A DNA stretch of 64,000 nucleotides from Azolla caroliniana (GCA_043228905.1 JBHGNT010000007.1:7812001-7876000); one strand, 5' to 3'; shown: positions 11,500 through 21,317, numbered from the stretch's first letter. A program made the numbers and translations. Notes: generated by a model not told the origin, from the letters alone.

Positions 11500-12780
11500 G
11501 CAAGAAGCCGGTTAGCACTCGATGAACCGGCTGGTGACGGTGAGGAGACAAAACCGGCCGAAGAAGAAGAAGGAATAGGTGAAACTGAAACCGGACAAAA
11601 CCCCGAATCAGATTCGGATGAAGAGCAAATGGAGGAGCCGGTTACCGAAGCCCAAGGACACAAATATCCTCTCAGAGAGAGAAGGGCCCCCCGGAGATTT
11701 TCGGATCCAGAGCACGTGTTACTAACCGATGAGGGGGAGCTAGAAAGCTTCGAGGAAGCTAAAAGTGATGCCCATAGCCGCAAATGGTTAAGTGCTATGC
11801 ACGATGAGATGGATTCCTTGCATGAGAACCATACGTACGAATTGGTGGAGTTGCCGAAAGGAAAGCGGGCACTCTGAAACAAGTGGGTGTACAAGTTGAA
11901 ACCGGGAGATGCCGGCAACCCCCTGAGATACAAAGCCAGGATCGTGGTGAAGGGGTTCCAGCAGAAGAAGGGCGTGGACTTCGACGAGATATTTGCCCCG
12001 GTAGTAAAGATGACTTCCATACAGACGGTGTTGAGTATAGCGGCAAGCATGGACCTCGAGGTAGAGCAGCTGGACATGAAGACGACATTCCTTCACGGTG
12101 ACCTCGAAGAGGAGATCTACATGCAGCAACCGGAAGGATTCGTGGAGAAAGGGAAGGAGCACCTGGTTTGCCGATTGAAGAAGAGCCTGTATAGACTGAA
12201 GCAGGCTCCCTGACAATGGTACCAGAAGTTCTACTCCTTCATGACCGACCAAGGGTATCACAAAATGCAAACCGATCACTGCGTGTTTGTGAAGAAGTTC
12301 GAAGGAGGCGACTTCCTAATTCTCCTTCTGTACGTGGATGACATGTTGATCGTCGGACGGGACCAAGCCAAAATACGGATGCTGAAGAAGGCTCTCAACC
12401 AAACTTTCGCAATGAAAGACTTGGGCCCGACAAGACAGATACTAGGGATGCACATCATCCGGGACCGGTCAAAGAAGCAATTGTGGCTGTCACAAGAGAA
12501 ATACGTGACAAAGGTGCTTCAACGGTTCAACATGTTAGAAGCGAAACCGATCGAATCGACACTCCCGGCAAACTGCAGATTATCCGGTAAGCAAAGCCCG
12601 AAGACGAAAGTAGAGAAGGCGGATATGATGAAGGTTCCATATGCTTCTGCCGTTGGGAGCTTAATGTACGCAATGGTGTGTACTCGACCGGATATTGGAT
12701 ACACAGTCAGAGTGGTGAGCCGGTTTATGAGCAATCCCGGCAAGGAGCATTGGAACGCGATCAAATGGATACTCCGGTGT
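11500..12780 (+). pseudogene. Element A reverse transcriptase (RVT_2), truncated
   Basis: In one frame apart from stops at about 11509, 11876 and 12211. Motifs in order: YKARIVVKGFQQKKGVDF, FAPVVKMTSI, QLDMKTTFLHGDLEEEIYM, CRLKKSLYRLKQAP, and the catalytic YVDDMLIVG. The sequence stops at NAIKWILRC, where copia elements normally continue to RNase H. A spacer rich in ETEPDS precedes the RT. The break at 12780 marks a deletion or recombination junction. Confidence 0.85.
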
Positions 12781-13069
12781 CATGTGGTTTTTCACACACG
12801 ATATGAAAACTAGTAAAATAATTATTTACGATTAGCTTAATATATTTATATACAAAGATAGATGTGTTCAAGAGCTTCATAGCGTATTTTACTACGCATA
12901 AAACGGATAAACAAGTATCAAGTTATGTGAGTGTGAAGTTTGAAGAAAAGAAAAGAAAAGACAAAACTGTGAGATATCCCACATAGATAGGACAACATTG
13001 GAACCCAAAATATATAACGGAAACCAAAACATATTCATTCTATCAATGTGTGGAGCATAGAATGTTCAA
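12781..13069. other. Short unassigned sequence between elements A and C
   Basis: AT-rich with no recognisable features. It lies between the truncated end of A and GC-rich repeats of the C LTR. Confidence 0.4.
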
Positions 13070-13206
13070 GGTGACTTGGGCTACACTATGTGGTGTGCAC
13101 GCTTCGGGCGTATGCGTGAGTGCATGGCTAGGTGGACGTTTTTAGACGTACACGCGCATGGACGTCTTCGGATGTATGCGTGTGTGCAAGTTTCGGACGG
13201 ACGCGT
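13070..13206 (+). repeat. Left part of element C LTR, interrupted by element B
   Basis: GC-rich degenerate repeats built on words like GGATGCGT and GTACACT continue directly after element B at 16695. The 4-bp target GCGT sits at 13203-13206 and again at 16695-16698, so this stretch and 16695-17545 were contiguous before B inserted. The left boundary of the LTR is not identifiable. Confidence 0.5.
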
Positions 13207-13340
13207 TGTCGTAGTGTATTTCGTACACTACGTGAAAAAGTAAAAATAATATAACCGATTTAATTACATATAAATAAATAAAATAAGAATATCAAGATAT
13301 TTATCACCAATAAATAAAATAAGAATATCAAGATATTTAT

Positions 13341-13414
13341 CACGTGCATAGGGCAAGATTTGAACCTTGTACCTCCACGTAGCCAAACCTCAACTTTACC
13401 ATTATGCTACCTTA
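13341..13414 (-). repeat. tRNA-like segment inside element B LTR (second copy 16071-16144)
   Basis: Read on the minus strand: TAGCATAATGGTAAAG (A-box-like), then GGTTCAAATCT (B-box-like) about 35 bp on, ending in GCCCTATGCACG. Both LTR copies are identical here. The anticodon arm is not recognisable. It is a tRNA-derived insert captured in the U3 region in antisense orientation. Confidence 0.55.
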
Positions 13415-13680
13415 TCTTTAGTGTTCTACAAATAGATTTAATAACTATAAGTGCTTTATTTGCACCTACCTTTATTAAAAGGTAAATCGTGCATTTTTAG
13501 AGTGCGTGAATATTTTATAGAAAAACGCAAGCAACTAAAAAGTGACTCATGCACATCTAGCGTGCATGAGCACTATATTTAGCAAATAAAAGCAAGGATT
13601 AAGAAAGCATCACATGCACATTTAGTGTGCATGAACATATTAGAAAAAAGCATGTAGCTATGCTTAGTCTCTCCCATCAC

Positions 13681-13689
13681 TATATAAGG
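13681..13689 (+). promoter_or_regulatory. Element B 5' LTR TATA box
   Basis: TATATAAGG, about 280 bp before the LTR end. The 3' LTR has AATATAAGG at the equivalent position (16411), the only difference between the two LTRs. Confidence 0.75.
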
Positions 13690-13968
13690 ATGGGGAGCAC
13701 ATTGTAGTTTTTGTTGATTATTTTTCTATAATGATCAATCAATCTAAAATATTCGTGGGATTCACGAATTTGCGAAAATAATTCTCTCTTACTACCTAAA
13801 TATTGACTAAATATACTAAACTCGTGGGATTCACGAGATTCTTATCTTATAACTCTTTATACCTATTCTTTACTAGCCTTATTTGTATTTTTCTTTCTCC
13901 TAGTCCAAAACCTCGGCGGTTCCCACCCGACTCACGCAACGATCCGGAGCCGAAAGACACGACACAGT

Positions 13969-13986
13969 TGGTGAACCCGACGTGAA
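13969..13986 (+). promoter_or_regulatory. Element B primer-binding site (tRNA-Trp)
   Basis: TGGTGAACCCGACGTGAA is the exact complement of the last 18 nt, CCA included, of plant cytosolic tRNA-Trp as I recall it. It lies 4 nt after the LTR. Confidence 0.85.
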
Positions 13987-14002
13987 GGCGGGTGGCAAGG
14001 AG

Positions 14003-15406
14003 ATGGAGAATCAACAAGAGGCAATGAGTATAACGATGATGATGATGTTCGAGCAGATGCTACAAGAACAACGAGTGATGTCGGAGATCACGGGGGCAGT
14101 AAAGCGGCTCGTACAACGAAACGGACAATTCAACGGAAACGATGTGTCACGCTATCTACGTGACTACAAGGCGGAGATGATACGATGTGGGATACCGGAA
14201 GGATTGCAAGTGACATCCTTCAATCGGGTGGCCACGGATGAGCTACAAGAGAGAGTCCACAAGATACGGCAACCAAACTCGACATGGGGGTCATTCGAAG
14301 AAGCTTTACGAGAGGCATATGATTACAAGAGATCGAAGGGAAAAGATCGGCGAGAATTCGACGAATGGGTGGCATCGGAGAAGACCCACCGAAGTGCAAC
14401 ACAAGCATTCCTAGAGTTCGAGCATCGTCTTGCTCAACTCTCGGAGCGGGAACAACGATTGGTGGGAGAGGATAAAGTCCTAATGTTCGTAAAATCGATC
14501 GATCGAAAAGAAAGGATGGACACCGGGATCGAACTTGAAGACGATGAAGGTACGAATGGTCTTACCGAAGATTGGGCCGAAGTCCAAAGGGTATGCCGGA
14601 GACATGATGAGAGGAAGATGAGAATCTTGTCAACAACATGGCCGATGAAGGATGGTCGATTGAAGACAAACGATGGAGCCGATATGAAGGCCGAAATACA
14701 ACATGATGGTGCGACGGAAGAGGGTGTAAAACAAGCTACCCTCTTGTCTTGCGAAAGAACAACGACAAAGGATAAGGCCGATAACCCAAGTGTAGAAGAA
14801 GATTTCAGAATACAAGTGTCCGAAACATTGGGTGAAAAAGGGGTAAGCATAATTGATGCAGTGAAAGAGAGCAAGGAGGACTTGATTGAGGAGGTTACCA
14901 TGAAAGATGACATTGAATTGAAGGTGGCTATGGACGAATCAACGACGGATGGCCATATCGAGACTTCCCCACCACTAATTCCAGAGACTCCGGCGGTTGC
15001 GTTCGAAAGGCAACATGAGACCGAAGAGACGGAAGGTGGCGGAGAGAAAACAAAGGTCGAAGTCGATGCATACGACGGAGAGATAGCCGAGAATATGGCT
15101 ATGGGTGAAACAATGGAGGATGATAATACCGAGGATTCCTACCCACTAATTCTAGAGACTTCGGCAGTTGTGTCCGAGAACCAACGTGAGACCGGAGAGA
15201 CGGGAGGTGGCAGCAAGAAAGGTAAAGTCGGAAGCCGGTTTGGATGGAAGGTGATCTGGACGGGATTCCGATCCGAAAGAAAGCCGAACCGAAAGGAAGA
15301 GAATTCGGCCGAAAGACGACACAAACGAAAGCCGAACCGGGCGAATGAGGATTCGGCCGAAAGACGACCCGAAAAGGGGTCGACTCGGTCAAAACCGATC
15401 GACTGA
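14003..15406 (+). CDS. Element B Gag-like protein
   Basis: 467 residues, uninterrupted. I chose the ATG at 14003 because the homologous D frame begins at the equivalent ATG after the same AAGGAG leader; an earlier in-frame ATG is less likely. Residues ~40-205 are a retrotransposon Gag core: GQFNGNDVSRYLRDYKAEM, SFEEALREAYDY, RREFDEWVASEKTHRSATQA, FEHRLAQLSERE, VLMFVKSIDR and LTEDWAEVQRVC. The same core occurs in D and F. Residues ~210-420 are acidic with two copies of a P-L-I-x-E-T-x-A-V module. The C-terminus is Arg/Lys-rich and may bind nucleic acid in place of a zinc knuckle, which is absent. No protease or polymerase follows. It probably assembles particles using partner-supplied enzymes. 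Confidence 0.85.
   Translation: MENQQEAMSITMMMMFEQMLQEQRVMSEITGAVKRLVQRNGQFNGNDVSRYLRDYKAEMIRCGIPEGLQVTSFNRVATDELQERVHKIRQPNSTWGSFEEALREAYDYKRSKGKDRREFDEWVASEKTHRSATQAFLEFEHRLAQLSEREQRLVGEDKVLMFVKSIDRKERMDTGIELEDDEGTNGLTEDWAEVQRVCRRHDERKMRILSTTWPMKDGRLKTNDGADMKAEIQHDGATEEGVKQATLLSCERTTTKDKADNPSVEEDFRIQVSETLGEKGVSIIDAVKESKEDLIEEVTMKDDIELKVAMDESTTDGHIETSPPLIPETPAVAFERQHETEETEGGGEKTKVEVDAYDGEIAENMAMGETMEDDNTEDSYPLILETSAVVSENQRETGETGGGSKKGKVGSRFGWKVIWTGFRSERKPNRKEENSAERRHKRKPNRANEDSAERRPEKGSTRSKPID
14718..14745 (+). other. Conserved hairpin inside gag (copy in element B)
   Basis: AAGAGGG and CCCTCTT form a 7-bp stem around a 14-nt loop; T and A at the loop ends extend it by one pair. The same stem length and loop length occur three times in element D, with one G-C to A-T compensatory pair. 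Detail is in the findings. Confidence 0.55.
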
Positions 15407-15429
15407 GTCTGACTTGGCTGAACGCGAAT

Positions 15430-15984
15430 ATGGATGGAAGCCGACCTAGCCGAAAGCCGATCGGACAGAAGCTAATCCGACTCAATCGGAGGTTGGACCG
15501 GTCAAGGCTGGTGAAAACGAGGAAAAGAAAGCCAACCAAAACCGAAACCGATAGATCGAAACCGGGCCGGAAGGAGACCGACTCAATCGAAACCGAACAA
15601 CCGATTCCGATTCGGCCGAATACGAATCCGATCAGAAGCCGATCAAACCGAAAGTCGATCGGACGAGAGCGATCCGGAAAAAAGTCAAGGTTGATGAAGA
15701 CAAGAAAGAGGCCAGTAAAAGACACTACCACGAATGACAAGGGCCAAGAGTATGACGAGAGAGAACAAAGAATATGGTGGATCGGATGGCGACAATGGTT
15801 CGGGTGGAAAGAATGGGTCTACTCAAAATGGAGAGACAAAGTTGACATAGCGGGACAAACGGAGGATGAAGGGGAGACAACAAGCATCGGCAACTTCGGC
15901 ACATACCGGAGGATGTGCGGGTTCGGAGGGGGCGAGTGTCGTAGTGTATTTCGTACACTACGTGAAAAAGTAAAAATAATATAA
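15430..15984 (+). CDS. Element B second frame, basic protein
   Basis: Lies 23 bp after the gag stop in another frame. About the first 100 residues are repeats of Arg, Lys, Pro, Thr and Glu (KPTKTETDRSKPGRK-like). The rest is a Trp-rich piece (RIWWIGWRQWFGWKEW). The frame runs on into the 3' LTR, so its true end is uncertain. It may simply be gag read-through sequence in a shifted frame. No known domain. Confidence 0.35.
   Translation: MDGSRPSRKPIGQKLIRLNRRLDRSRLVKTRKRKPTKTETDRSKPGRKETDSIETEQPIPIRPNTNPIRSRSNRKSIGRERSGKKSRLMKTRKRPVKDTTTNDKGQEYDEREQRIWWIGWRQWFGWKEWVYSKWRDKVDIAGQTEDEGETTSIGNFGTYRRMCGFGGGECRSVFRTLREKVKII
15921..15936 (+). promoter_or_regulatory. Element B polypurine tract
   Basis: GTTCGGAGGGGGCGAG lies immediately before the 3' LTR, as expected for the plus-strand primer of reverse transcription. 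Element F has a comparable G-rich tract before its 3' LTR. Confidence 0.65.
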
Positions 15985-16694
15985 CCGATTTAATTACATA
16001 TAAATAAATAAAATAAGAATATCAAGATATTTATCACCAATAAATAAAATAAGAATATCAAGATATTTATCACGTGCATAGGGCAAGATTTGAACCTTGT
16101 ACCTCCACGTAGCCAAACCTCAACTTTACCATTATGCTACCTTATCTTTAGTGTTCTACAAATAGATTTAATAACTATAAGTGCTTTATTTGCACCTACC
16201 TTTATTAAAAGGTAAATCGTGCATTTTTAGAGTGCGTGAATATTTTATAGAAAAACGCAAGCAACTAAAAAGTGACTCATGCACATCTAGCGTGCATGAG
16301 CACTATATTTAGCAAATAAAAGCAAGGATTAAGAAAGCATCACATGCACATTTAGTGTGCATGAACATATTAGAAAAAAGCATGTAGCTATGCTTAGTCT
16401 CTCCCATCACAATATAAGGATGGGGAGCACATTGTAGTTTTTGTTGATTATTTTTCTATAATGATCAATCAATCTAAAATATTCGTGGGATTCACGAATT
16501 TGCGAAAATAATTCTCTCTTACTACCTAAATATTGACTAAATATACTAAACTCGTGGGATTCACGAGATTCTTATCTTATAACTCTTTATACCTATTCTT
16601 TACTAGCCTTATTTGTATTTTTCTTTCTCCTAGTCCAAAACCTCGGCGGTTCCCACCCGACTCACGCAACGATCCGGAGCCGAAAGACACGACA
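15937..16694 (+). repeat. Element B 3' LTR
   Basis: 758 bp, identical to the 5' LTR except A for T at 16411 in the TATA box. Followed by target duplication GCGT at 16695-16698. Confidence 0.97.
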
Positions 16695-17545
16695 GCGTAT
16701 TTGCGGACGAGTGCGTGGATGCGTACACTACGGCGCGGTCAAGACTTTTGCACGCGGATGCATACACGGTGCGGGTTGGACGCGCGTGCGCGTGGATGCG
16801 TACACTACGGTGCGGTTGGGACGTGCACATGCGTGGATGTGTACACTACTACGTGGTCGGGACTTTTGTGCGCGGACACGTCGACGGTTTGGTTGCGACA
16901 CACGTACGGATTGCCCACGGGCTAAACTTTATGGATGATTGTGTCATTTGGCCGAATTATATGGACAATCGCATGCAACCAAAAGCCAAGGCCATGCAAT
17001 TAAAAGTAAAAGGCATGCATCTAAAAATGGAAGCATGCAACTAAAAGCAGAGGCGATGCAACTAAAAATAGAGGCCATCCAACTAAAAGTGGGCATGCAA
17101 AGTAACATTAGGGAGGAGGATCAACGAGGAGCTTGATATATGTCCCATTTTTTCCCTCCTAGTTTTTTTTTTCCCTTCTTTCTTCTTCCCTCTCGGATTC
17201 GAGAAACAAATTATCTCACATATTGATATCAAACTCCTAGCTTTGTTTACTCAATTTTTCTGGTCAAAAAATTATCTCTCGTATTCATATCGGACCACTC
17301 TTTGCATGGTTGTTGGCTCCTTTCTTTGAAAAATTAATCTCTCATTTCCATACCCAACCCATTGTAACACGATTCTGAAATTATAAAGAATCAATTTTCT
17401 TTTGCAATAAACTAATGATTTGTTTCTCCCACTTGTCTTATGCTTAAAACTTGCTTGTGTTGTACGTGTTGCACTAAATCCTTCTAGTCCAGAACCCCGG
17501 CGGTTCCGTCTCACGATCCGCACATAGTGACGGATTTTCACGACA
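16695..17545 (+). repeat. Right part of element C LTR
   Basis: Continues the GC-rich repeats interrupted by B, then a minisatellite, then a U5 resembling the B, D, F and H LTRs (CTAGTCCAGAACCCCGGCGG) and ending in CGACA. The primer-binding site follows at 17554. The LTR start is not identifiable, so length is unknown. Confidence 0.6.
16964..17100 (+). repeat. ~20-bp minisatellite, about six units
   Basis: Units follow GCATGCAACTAAAAGCAGAG with substitutions at each copy. It is part of the C LTR. Confidence 0.85.
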
Positions 17546-17553
17546 TAATTAAG

Positions 17554-17571
17554 TGGTGAACCCGATGTGAA
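17554..17571 (+). promoter_or_regulatory. Element C primer-binding site (tRNA-Trp, one mismatch)
   Basis: TGGTGAACCCGATGTGAA differs from the tRNA-Trp complement at one position (C to T). It is 8 nt after the LTR end. Confidence 0.75.
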
Positions 17572-17700
17572 AGAGGTGGTAGGGAGGATATCAAGTGCAA
17601 CGATGACTTCCACAAGCGGAACTCAAAGAGAGGAATTAACGAAAGGCATGGTGTCCGTAGTGGAATACATGTTGAAGGTGAGATATCGAGATCTCCACAC
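17572..17700 (+). pseudogene. Element C gag start remnant
   Basis: Like B and D, a GGTGGTAGGGAGGA leader follows the primer-binding site, and a short frame (TSTSGTQREELTKGMVSVVE) starts in the place of gag. After about 40 codons the similarity ends and unrelated sequence follows, so the body of C is deleted. Confidence 0.4.
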
Positions 17701-18692
17701 ATATATACTATCAAAAACAAGACCAAATATAAGATGTGGCATTTATCAAGATACTGCTAACTTAGCCTTGTCACTAACACCTTTACTAGGTAGAAGACCA
17801 CATCTAAAAACGAAAACAATGTCCACCCTGGCTGGTAGTTTGAAAACTTCTTGTTCGCCTTCTACGAGTATCCAACTTTTCGATGGTTCAATCCCACAAA
17901 GACCAACAACTTTAAAGGAGAGGAGGGCGACCATGTCATCAAATGAACCACATAATACATGATATTCCCTGTCCTCGAACATCACCAATTTCCTAACAAA
18001 GTTGCTCCTACATCATCGCTTTAGTGCATGAAGGAGACAGATGGGACTACGACAAGCTGTAGAGAACAAAACAACCGCATCAAAGGAAACAAGGGAAGGA
18101 AACAAGTCACAAAGCAAAAAGGTTTAAAGGCCATATAGCCCAAAAGGACCAAAGGCCATCAACAAGCTGAAATAGTGGAAAGTTGATCGCAGGACCAACT
18201 GGCTAAAAAACTGAAGAGCTAAAGGCCAAAGAACCAAGGAGTCGAAGGAGGAAGAGCTAATAGGCCGAAATGCTGACTTGACCCGACTCGATAACTAGTT
18301 TATATCTTGTAAAATTCCTTAATTATATTGTAATTTAAGTTTACCGGGGAGATCACCCCCTAATTTGTTGTAACGATATGAGTAGTCCTTTTATGGGGGT
18401 GTTTGTTCGACTAGAAGTCCTACTTGACCCATTTCTCTCTTTAGTGTGAATACTCCTCTCTTGAGTGTGAATACTCCTCTCTTTATTGTGAACTAAGTCT
18501 TATAATGGCTCAGGGGGTGTTTTGAATGTAACAGTCGTTTTCTCTCTCTGGCTATTGTGTAACTATGTGTCTCTCTCATTATATCCTTGTCTTGTGATTA
18601 AATAGTACACCATCTTTCTTACTTGCTTAATGTTTGCTAGTTCCTACTAACAAGATTCATATACATATTCCACACGAATGGACCAACGCACC
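17701..18692. other. Unassigned sequence with short tandem repeat
   Basis: No element signature. On the minus strand 17988-17746 is an open frame of 80 codons (LCGIEPSKSWILVEGEQE-like) that I do not recognise. At 18434-18494 a ~22-bp unit built on TCTCTNTAGTGTGAATACTCC is repeated about three times. Confidence 0.45.
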
Positions 18693-18835
18693 ATATAGTG
18701 TCATCACATGTACCTATCATTCTTTCTATTCAATCTCTAGTTCCTTTCTAACATTAGTGAACATACCCTTAACTTATTTTTTGTAAATATTTGTCACCTA
18801 CCCTCACCTACATTATATATGCATAACAATGATTT
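18693..18835 (+). repeat. Dispersed repeat, inverted partner at 48590-48715
   Basis: Words ACCTATCATTC, TTGAACATACCCTT-like and GACCTACCCTCACC-like occur here and, reverse complemented and in the same order, at 48590-48715. It lies immediately outside the left end of element G. Confidence 0.65.
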
Positions 18836-18847
18836 TTTCTTCTAATG

Positions 18848-19076
18848 TGCAAAAGAATATGTGTGGAAGCTTAACAGACACAACTGGGTAACAATAGACA
18901 AAAGACAACAAAGGTTTAATGGAAAGCTTAATCAACACAGCATACACAGGAGAGACAGAAAGAGCAGAACACAAATAACTCTATTCCAAAACAATACTCT
19001 AAAACTCTGTACATAGGATGTGCTCAGAGAGCACTTTTATACAAGTCCATACGGACTGACAGAAGTACTAACATGT
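18848..19076 (-). repeat. Element G 3' LTR, distal part (split by H and F)
   Basis: Matches 36334-36557 of the 5' LTR of G (TGCAAAAGAATANGTGTGG...ACTAACANGT). The remainder of this LTR is at 31251-31416. The last four bases, ATGT, are the target site where H inserted. About 20 differences in ~225 bp from the 5' LTR mark G as an old insertion. Confidence 0.9.
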
Positions 19077-19849
19077 TGTCATGAGGATTGTCGGCCATGG
19101 TGAGAAAACACGAGTGGGAGGAATAAAACAAGATGTGCAACATTGCACATGAACTTAAGAAAATTGTAACATAGGAATAATAGACAAATGTAAGGAGGAA
19201 AAGTAAGATGTAAAGGTATAAAGGTGATGTGCACTTTGTAGAGTAGAGGGAGGCACATGAAGTATGGGTGTAGGGAGTAGTGGGCATTGAGTATGTTGGT
19301 GAGAGGAGAGGGAGTTAAGACCCCTCAATCTCACCTCCTAAGATTGAGGTCAAATACTCACCTTTGAAAGAAAGGGGATTTGACCACTCCTTTTTGTAAT
19401 GTGTCTCACCCCTTATTACTATAAAAGGGAGTGAGGGGTCACTTTTGAGGGGCTTCCACTTTTTTTGGGTTTCTTTGGGTTGCCATTAGGGTTTCGTAAT
19501 TTTGGGTTTTAGGATCTCGTTTTAGGGGTTTCATTCATCTTCTTCTTCTTCATCATCATCATCTTCTTCATCTTCTTCTTATTCTTCTTCTCCCCTATCC
19601 GGTTAGGGTTTCATCTAGAGGGTTTACATTCGGCCTACGCTACCATGGTTGTAATCCATGTGGTGTTTTCATAATATAATCATTCGATGAATCTTGTCTT
19701 GTCTTGTCTCTAATCTTAATCTCTCGAATCTTGATCTTTCTCTTCCTTCTCGGTTGAACTCCCAAGCTTCTCTCCCTTCTCTTAATCCCTAGTCCAAGAC
19801 CCCCATGGTCCCGCCCCTTTTCGACACGCACACACGGATTTCCGTGACA
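19077..19849 (+). repeat. Element H 5' LTR
   Basis: 773 bp. TATA box CTATAAAAGGG near 19430, followed by GAGTGAGGGGTCAC and a CTT/CAT-rich leader. U5 has the family signature CTAGTCCAAGACCCCCATGG. It matches the 3' LTR from about 19283 onwards. Confidence 0.9.
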
Positions 19850-19851
19850 TT

Positions 19852-19869
19852 TGGTGAACCCGACGTGAA
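19852..19869 (+). promoter_or_regulatory. Element H primer-binding site (tRNA-Trp)
   Basis: Exact TGGTGAACCCGACGTGAA, two bases after the LTR. Confidence 0.85.
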
Positions 19870-20010
19870 AGGGCGGCAAGGGAGGATGAGGATGGAAGCT
19901 TTATGGGAGGCGTACGGGTACGAGAAAGCGGAGGGGCAAGGTCGGCATGAGTTCGATCGATGGGTGGCCGGAGGAGCCACAACGAGTGACCGACAATAGT
20001 GGACAGGTTG
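19870..20010 (+). pseudogene. Element H gag remnant
   Basis: After the leader GGCGGCAAGGGAGGA, a short frame reads EALWEAYGYEKAEGQGRHEF, then DRWVA, aligning with the central part of the B Gag (LREAYDYKRSKGKDRREF, DEWVA). The N-terminal part of gag is deleted, and coding similarity stops at about 20000. Confidence 0.65.
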
Positions 20011-20536
20011 AACCTTTGAGAGGCAAGTACGAGACGGAGGACAAAGCGGTGAGTTGCCGAGATCGACGGGTGAACGATGTGAGCGGAAAGTTATGTCTTG
20101 GAAACCAGAGGATGTGCGTGGAGGACAAAGGGCTATGCACCGGGAAGAGAAAACACGGCATCCCGGAGGACGTGCAGGGCCAAGCGGGCCAAGAGGGCGT
20201 GGGCCGAGACAAAGCGGTAACGAGAGCCGCAAAGGACGCTGAAGCGAGGGACACCAACACAGATGTCAAGATGGAGGTACGCTCTACCGCGAGAGAGCAC
20301 CACGAGCAAGGGAGAAACAAGGGGCGCGTATTGTACTCACATAAGGACCTAAGAGCGAGCATGTATTCAGAGGACAACAATGACACATGGGTAGAGCCTA
20401 TGGGAGGCAAGCGCGGAACAGAGAGAGGATGCACGCCGAGGTGCTTGGGACGAGGAGGCCTTCGAGCCGAAGGAGGAACACATGCGGTACGCAAGGGGCA
20501 GACTCCACCGTCTGATCAGAGTAATCGGGAGTGCGT
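20011..20536 (+). other. Unassigned interior of element H
   Basis: A long frame rich in Gly, Arg, Asp and Glu runs from 19947 into the D LTR, but resembles no domain and has GC-driven composition. Probably decayed gag C-terminal sequence. Confidence 0.35.
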
Positions 20537-21295
20537 TGTCGTGAAGAATTTCGGCCAGAGGCGGAAACCGGGAAACATTGGCTACATCGGCGGGGTGCAG
20601 CATGTGTGCTCATCCTTGTACATATAGTGTGAATAACGAGGGCGCCTTTATGACGCCGAAGAGTAGTCAAGTCGGGACAGATGATCCCATGTAAGTCGGG
20701 ATTTATCCCACATTGTAACGCATCCCTCTCCTTGTTCTATAAAAGGAAGGGAGCGCCCTTTGTGAAAGGGTTGCCCATTTTGCGTTAGAGGGTATACCGT
20801 TAGATTTAGGGTTAGTTACATTTCTTCTTCTTCTTCTTCTTCTTCTTCTCCCCCCCCCTTCGTGTTCGCTTAGGGTTTGCTTCAGCTCGTCTCCTGCGCA
20901 AGACCCCGCTCGGCGCGACAAGCCCGTGAGCTCCCCGACCGGCGGCTTGGCAGCCGACGACTATTGTAACCTACCTTGGTCCGGCTCGAAGCCGGGAATG
21001 TATTCTTCCTTTTATATACATACATTTGCGTCTGTCTGTGTATATCCGTGTCTCTGTTGGTGTCGGGTGCTTCCCCTTTCCTGCGTTTCCTGTACATAAG
21101 GGCGTGAGTCGGGTCGGCCTCTGTGTGTGTGTGTGTGTGTGCTCCCTCTCTTTCTCTCTCTCCCTTCGGTTGCTTCCGGTGTGCTCCTGGGATGCCCCGG
21201 AAACGGAGAAGTACGACTTCCTACGCTCCGTCACTCCCTAGTCCAAGACCCCCGTGGTCCCGCCTTTCTCCACGCACACGCGTAACAACGCGACA
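20537..21295 (+). repeat. Element D 5' LTR
   Basis: 759 bp, TGTCG...CGACA. TATA box CTATAAAAGGAAGGG near 20739, CTT-repeat leader at 20823-20850, TG microsatellite near 21121, U5 signature CTAGTCCAAGACCCCCGTGG. Confidence 0.85.
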
Positions 21296-21299
21296 TCTT

Positions 21300-21317
21300 T
21301 GGTGAACCCGACGTGAA
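21300..21317 (+). promoter_or_regulatory. Element D primer-binding site (tRNA-Trp)
   Basis: Exact TGGTGAACCCGACGTGAA, four bases after the LTR. Confidence 0.85.

Larger units (their letters stand above)
8720..12780 (+). mobile_element. Ty1/copia element A, degenerate, 3' truncated
   Basis: The order is LTR, tRNA-iMet-type primer-binding site, gag, zinc knuckle, protease remnant, pre-integrase, integrase, reverse transcriptase: the Ty1/copia order. Several stop codons and at least two frame changes inactivate it. It ends abruptly inside the RT/RNase H region near 12780; RNase H and the 3' LTR are missing. Fragment E (48780-49762) is a second, related copy on the opposite strand. Confidence 0.85.
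13207..13964 (+). repeat. Element B 5' LTR
   Basis: 758 bp, TGTCG...CGACA. U3 contains an antisense tRNA-like segment, several inverted-repeat words (GTGCATGAGCAC-like) and a TATA box. U5 contains ACTCGTGGGATTCACGAG and the family signature CTAGTCCAAAACCTCGGCGG. Confidence 0.97.
13207..16694 (+). mobile_element. Element B: young, Gag-only LTR retrotransposon
   Basis: Two 758-bp LTRs (TGTCG...CGACA) flank a 1972-bp interior with a tRNA-Trp primer-binding site, a gag frame, a basic second frame and a polypurine tract. It is flanked by the 4-bp duplication GCGT. No protease, reverse transcriptase or integrase is present, so it is non-autonomous, matching the described TR-GAG class (terminal-repeat elements with only Gag). 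Line-by-line comparison of the LTRs finds a single difference, so insertion is recent. It needs enzymes in trans, plausibly from relatives of element F. Confidence 0.93.

Noticed and set aside
15099-15740. 213-codon minus-strand frame in element B
   Set aside because: Antisense of the basic gag tail repeats; composition is an artefact of the repeated CCGAAC-type words.
19947-20627. 226-codon frame as a real gene
   Set aside because: It crosses the D LTR boundary, has GC-driven composition and no domain.
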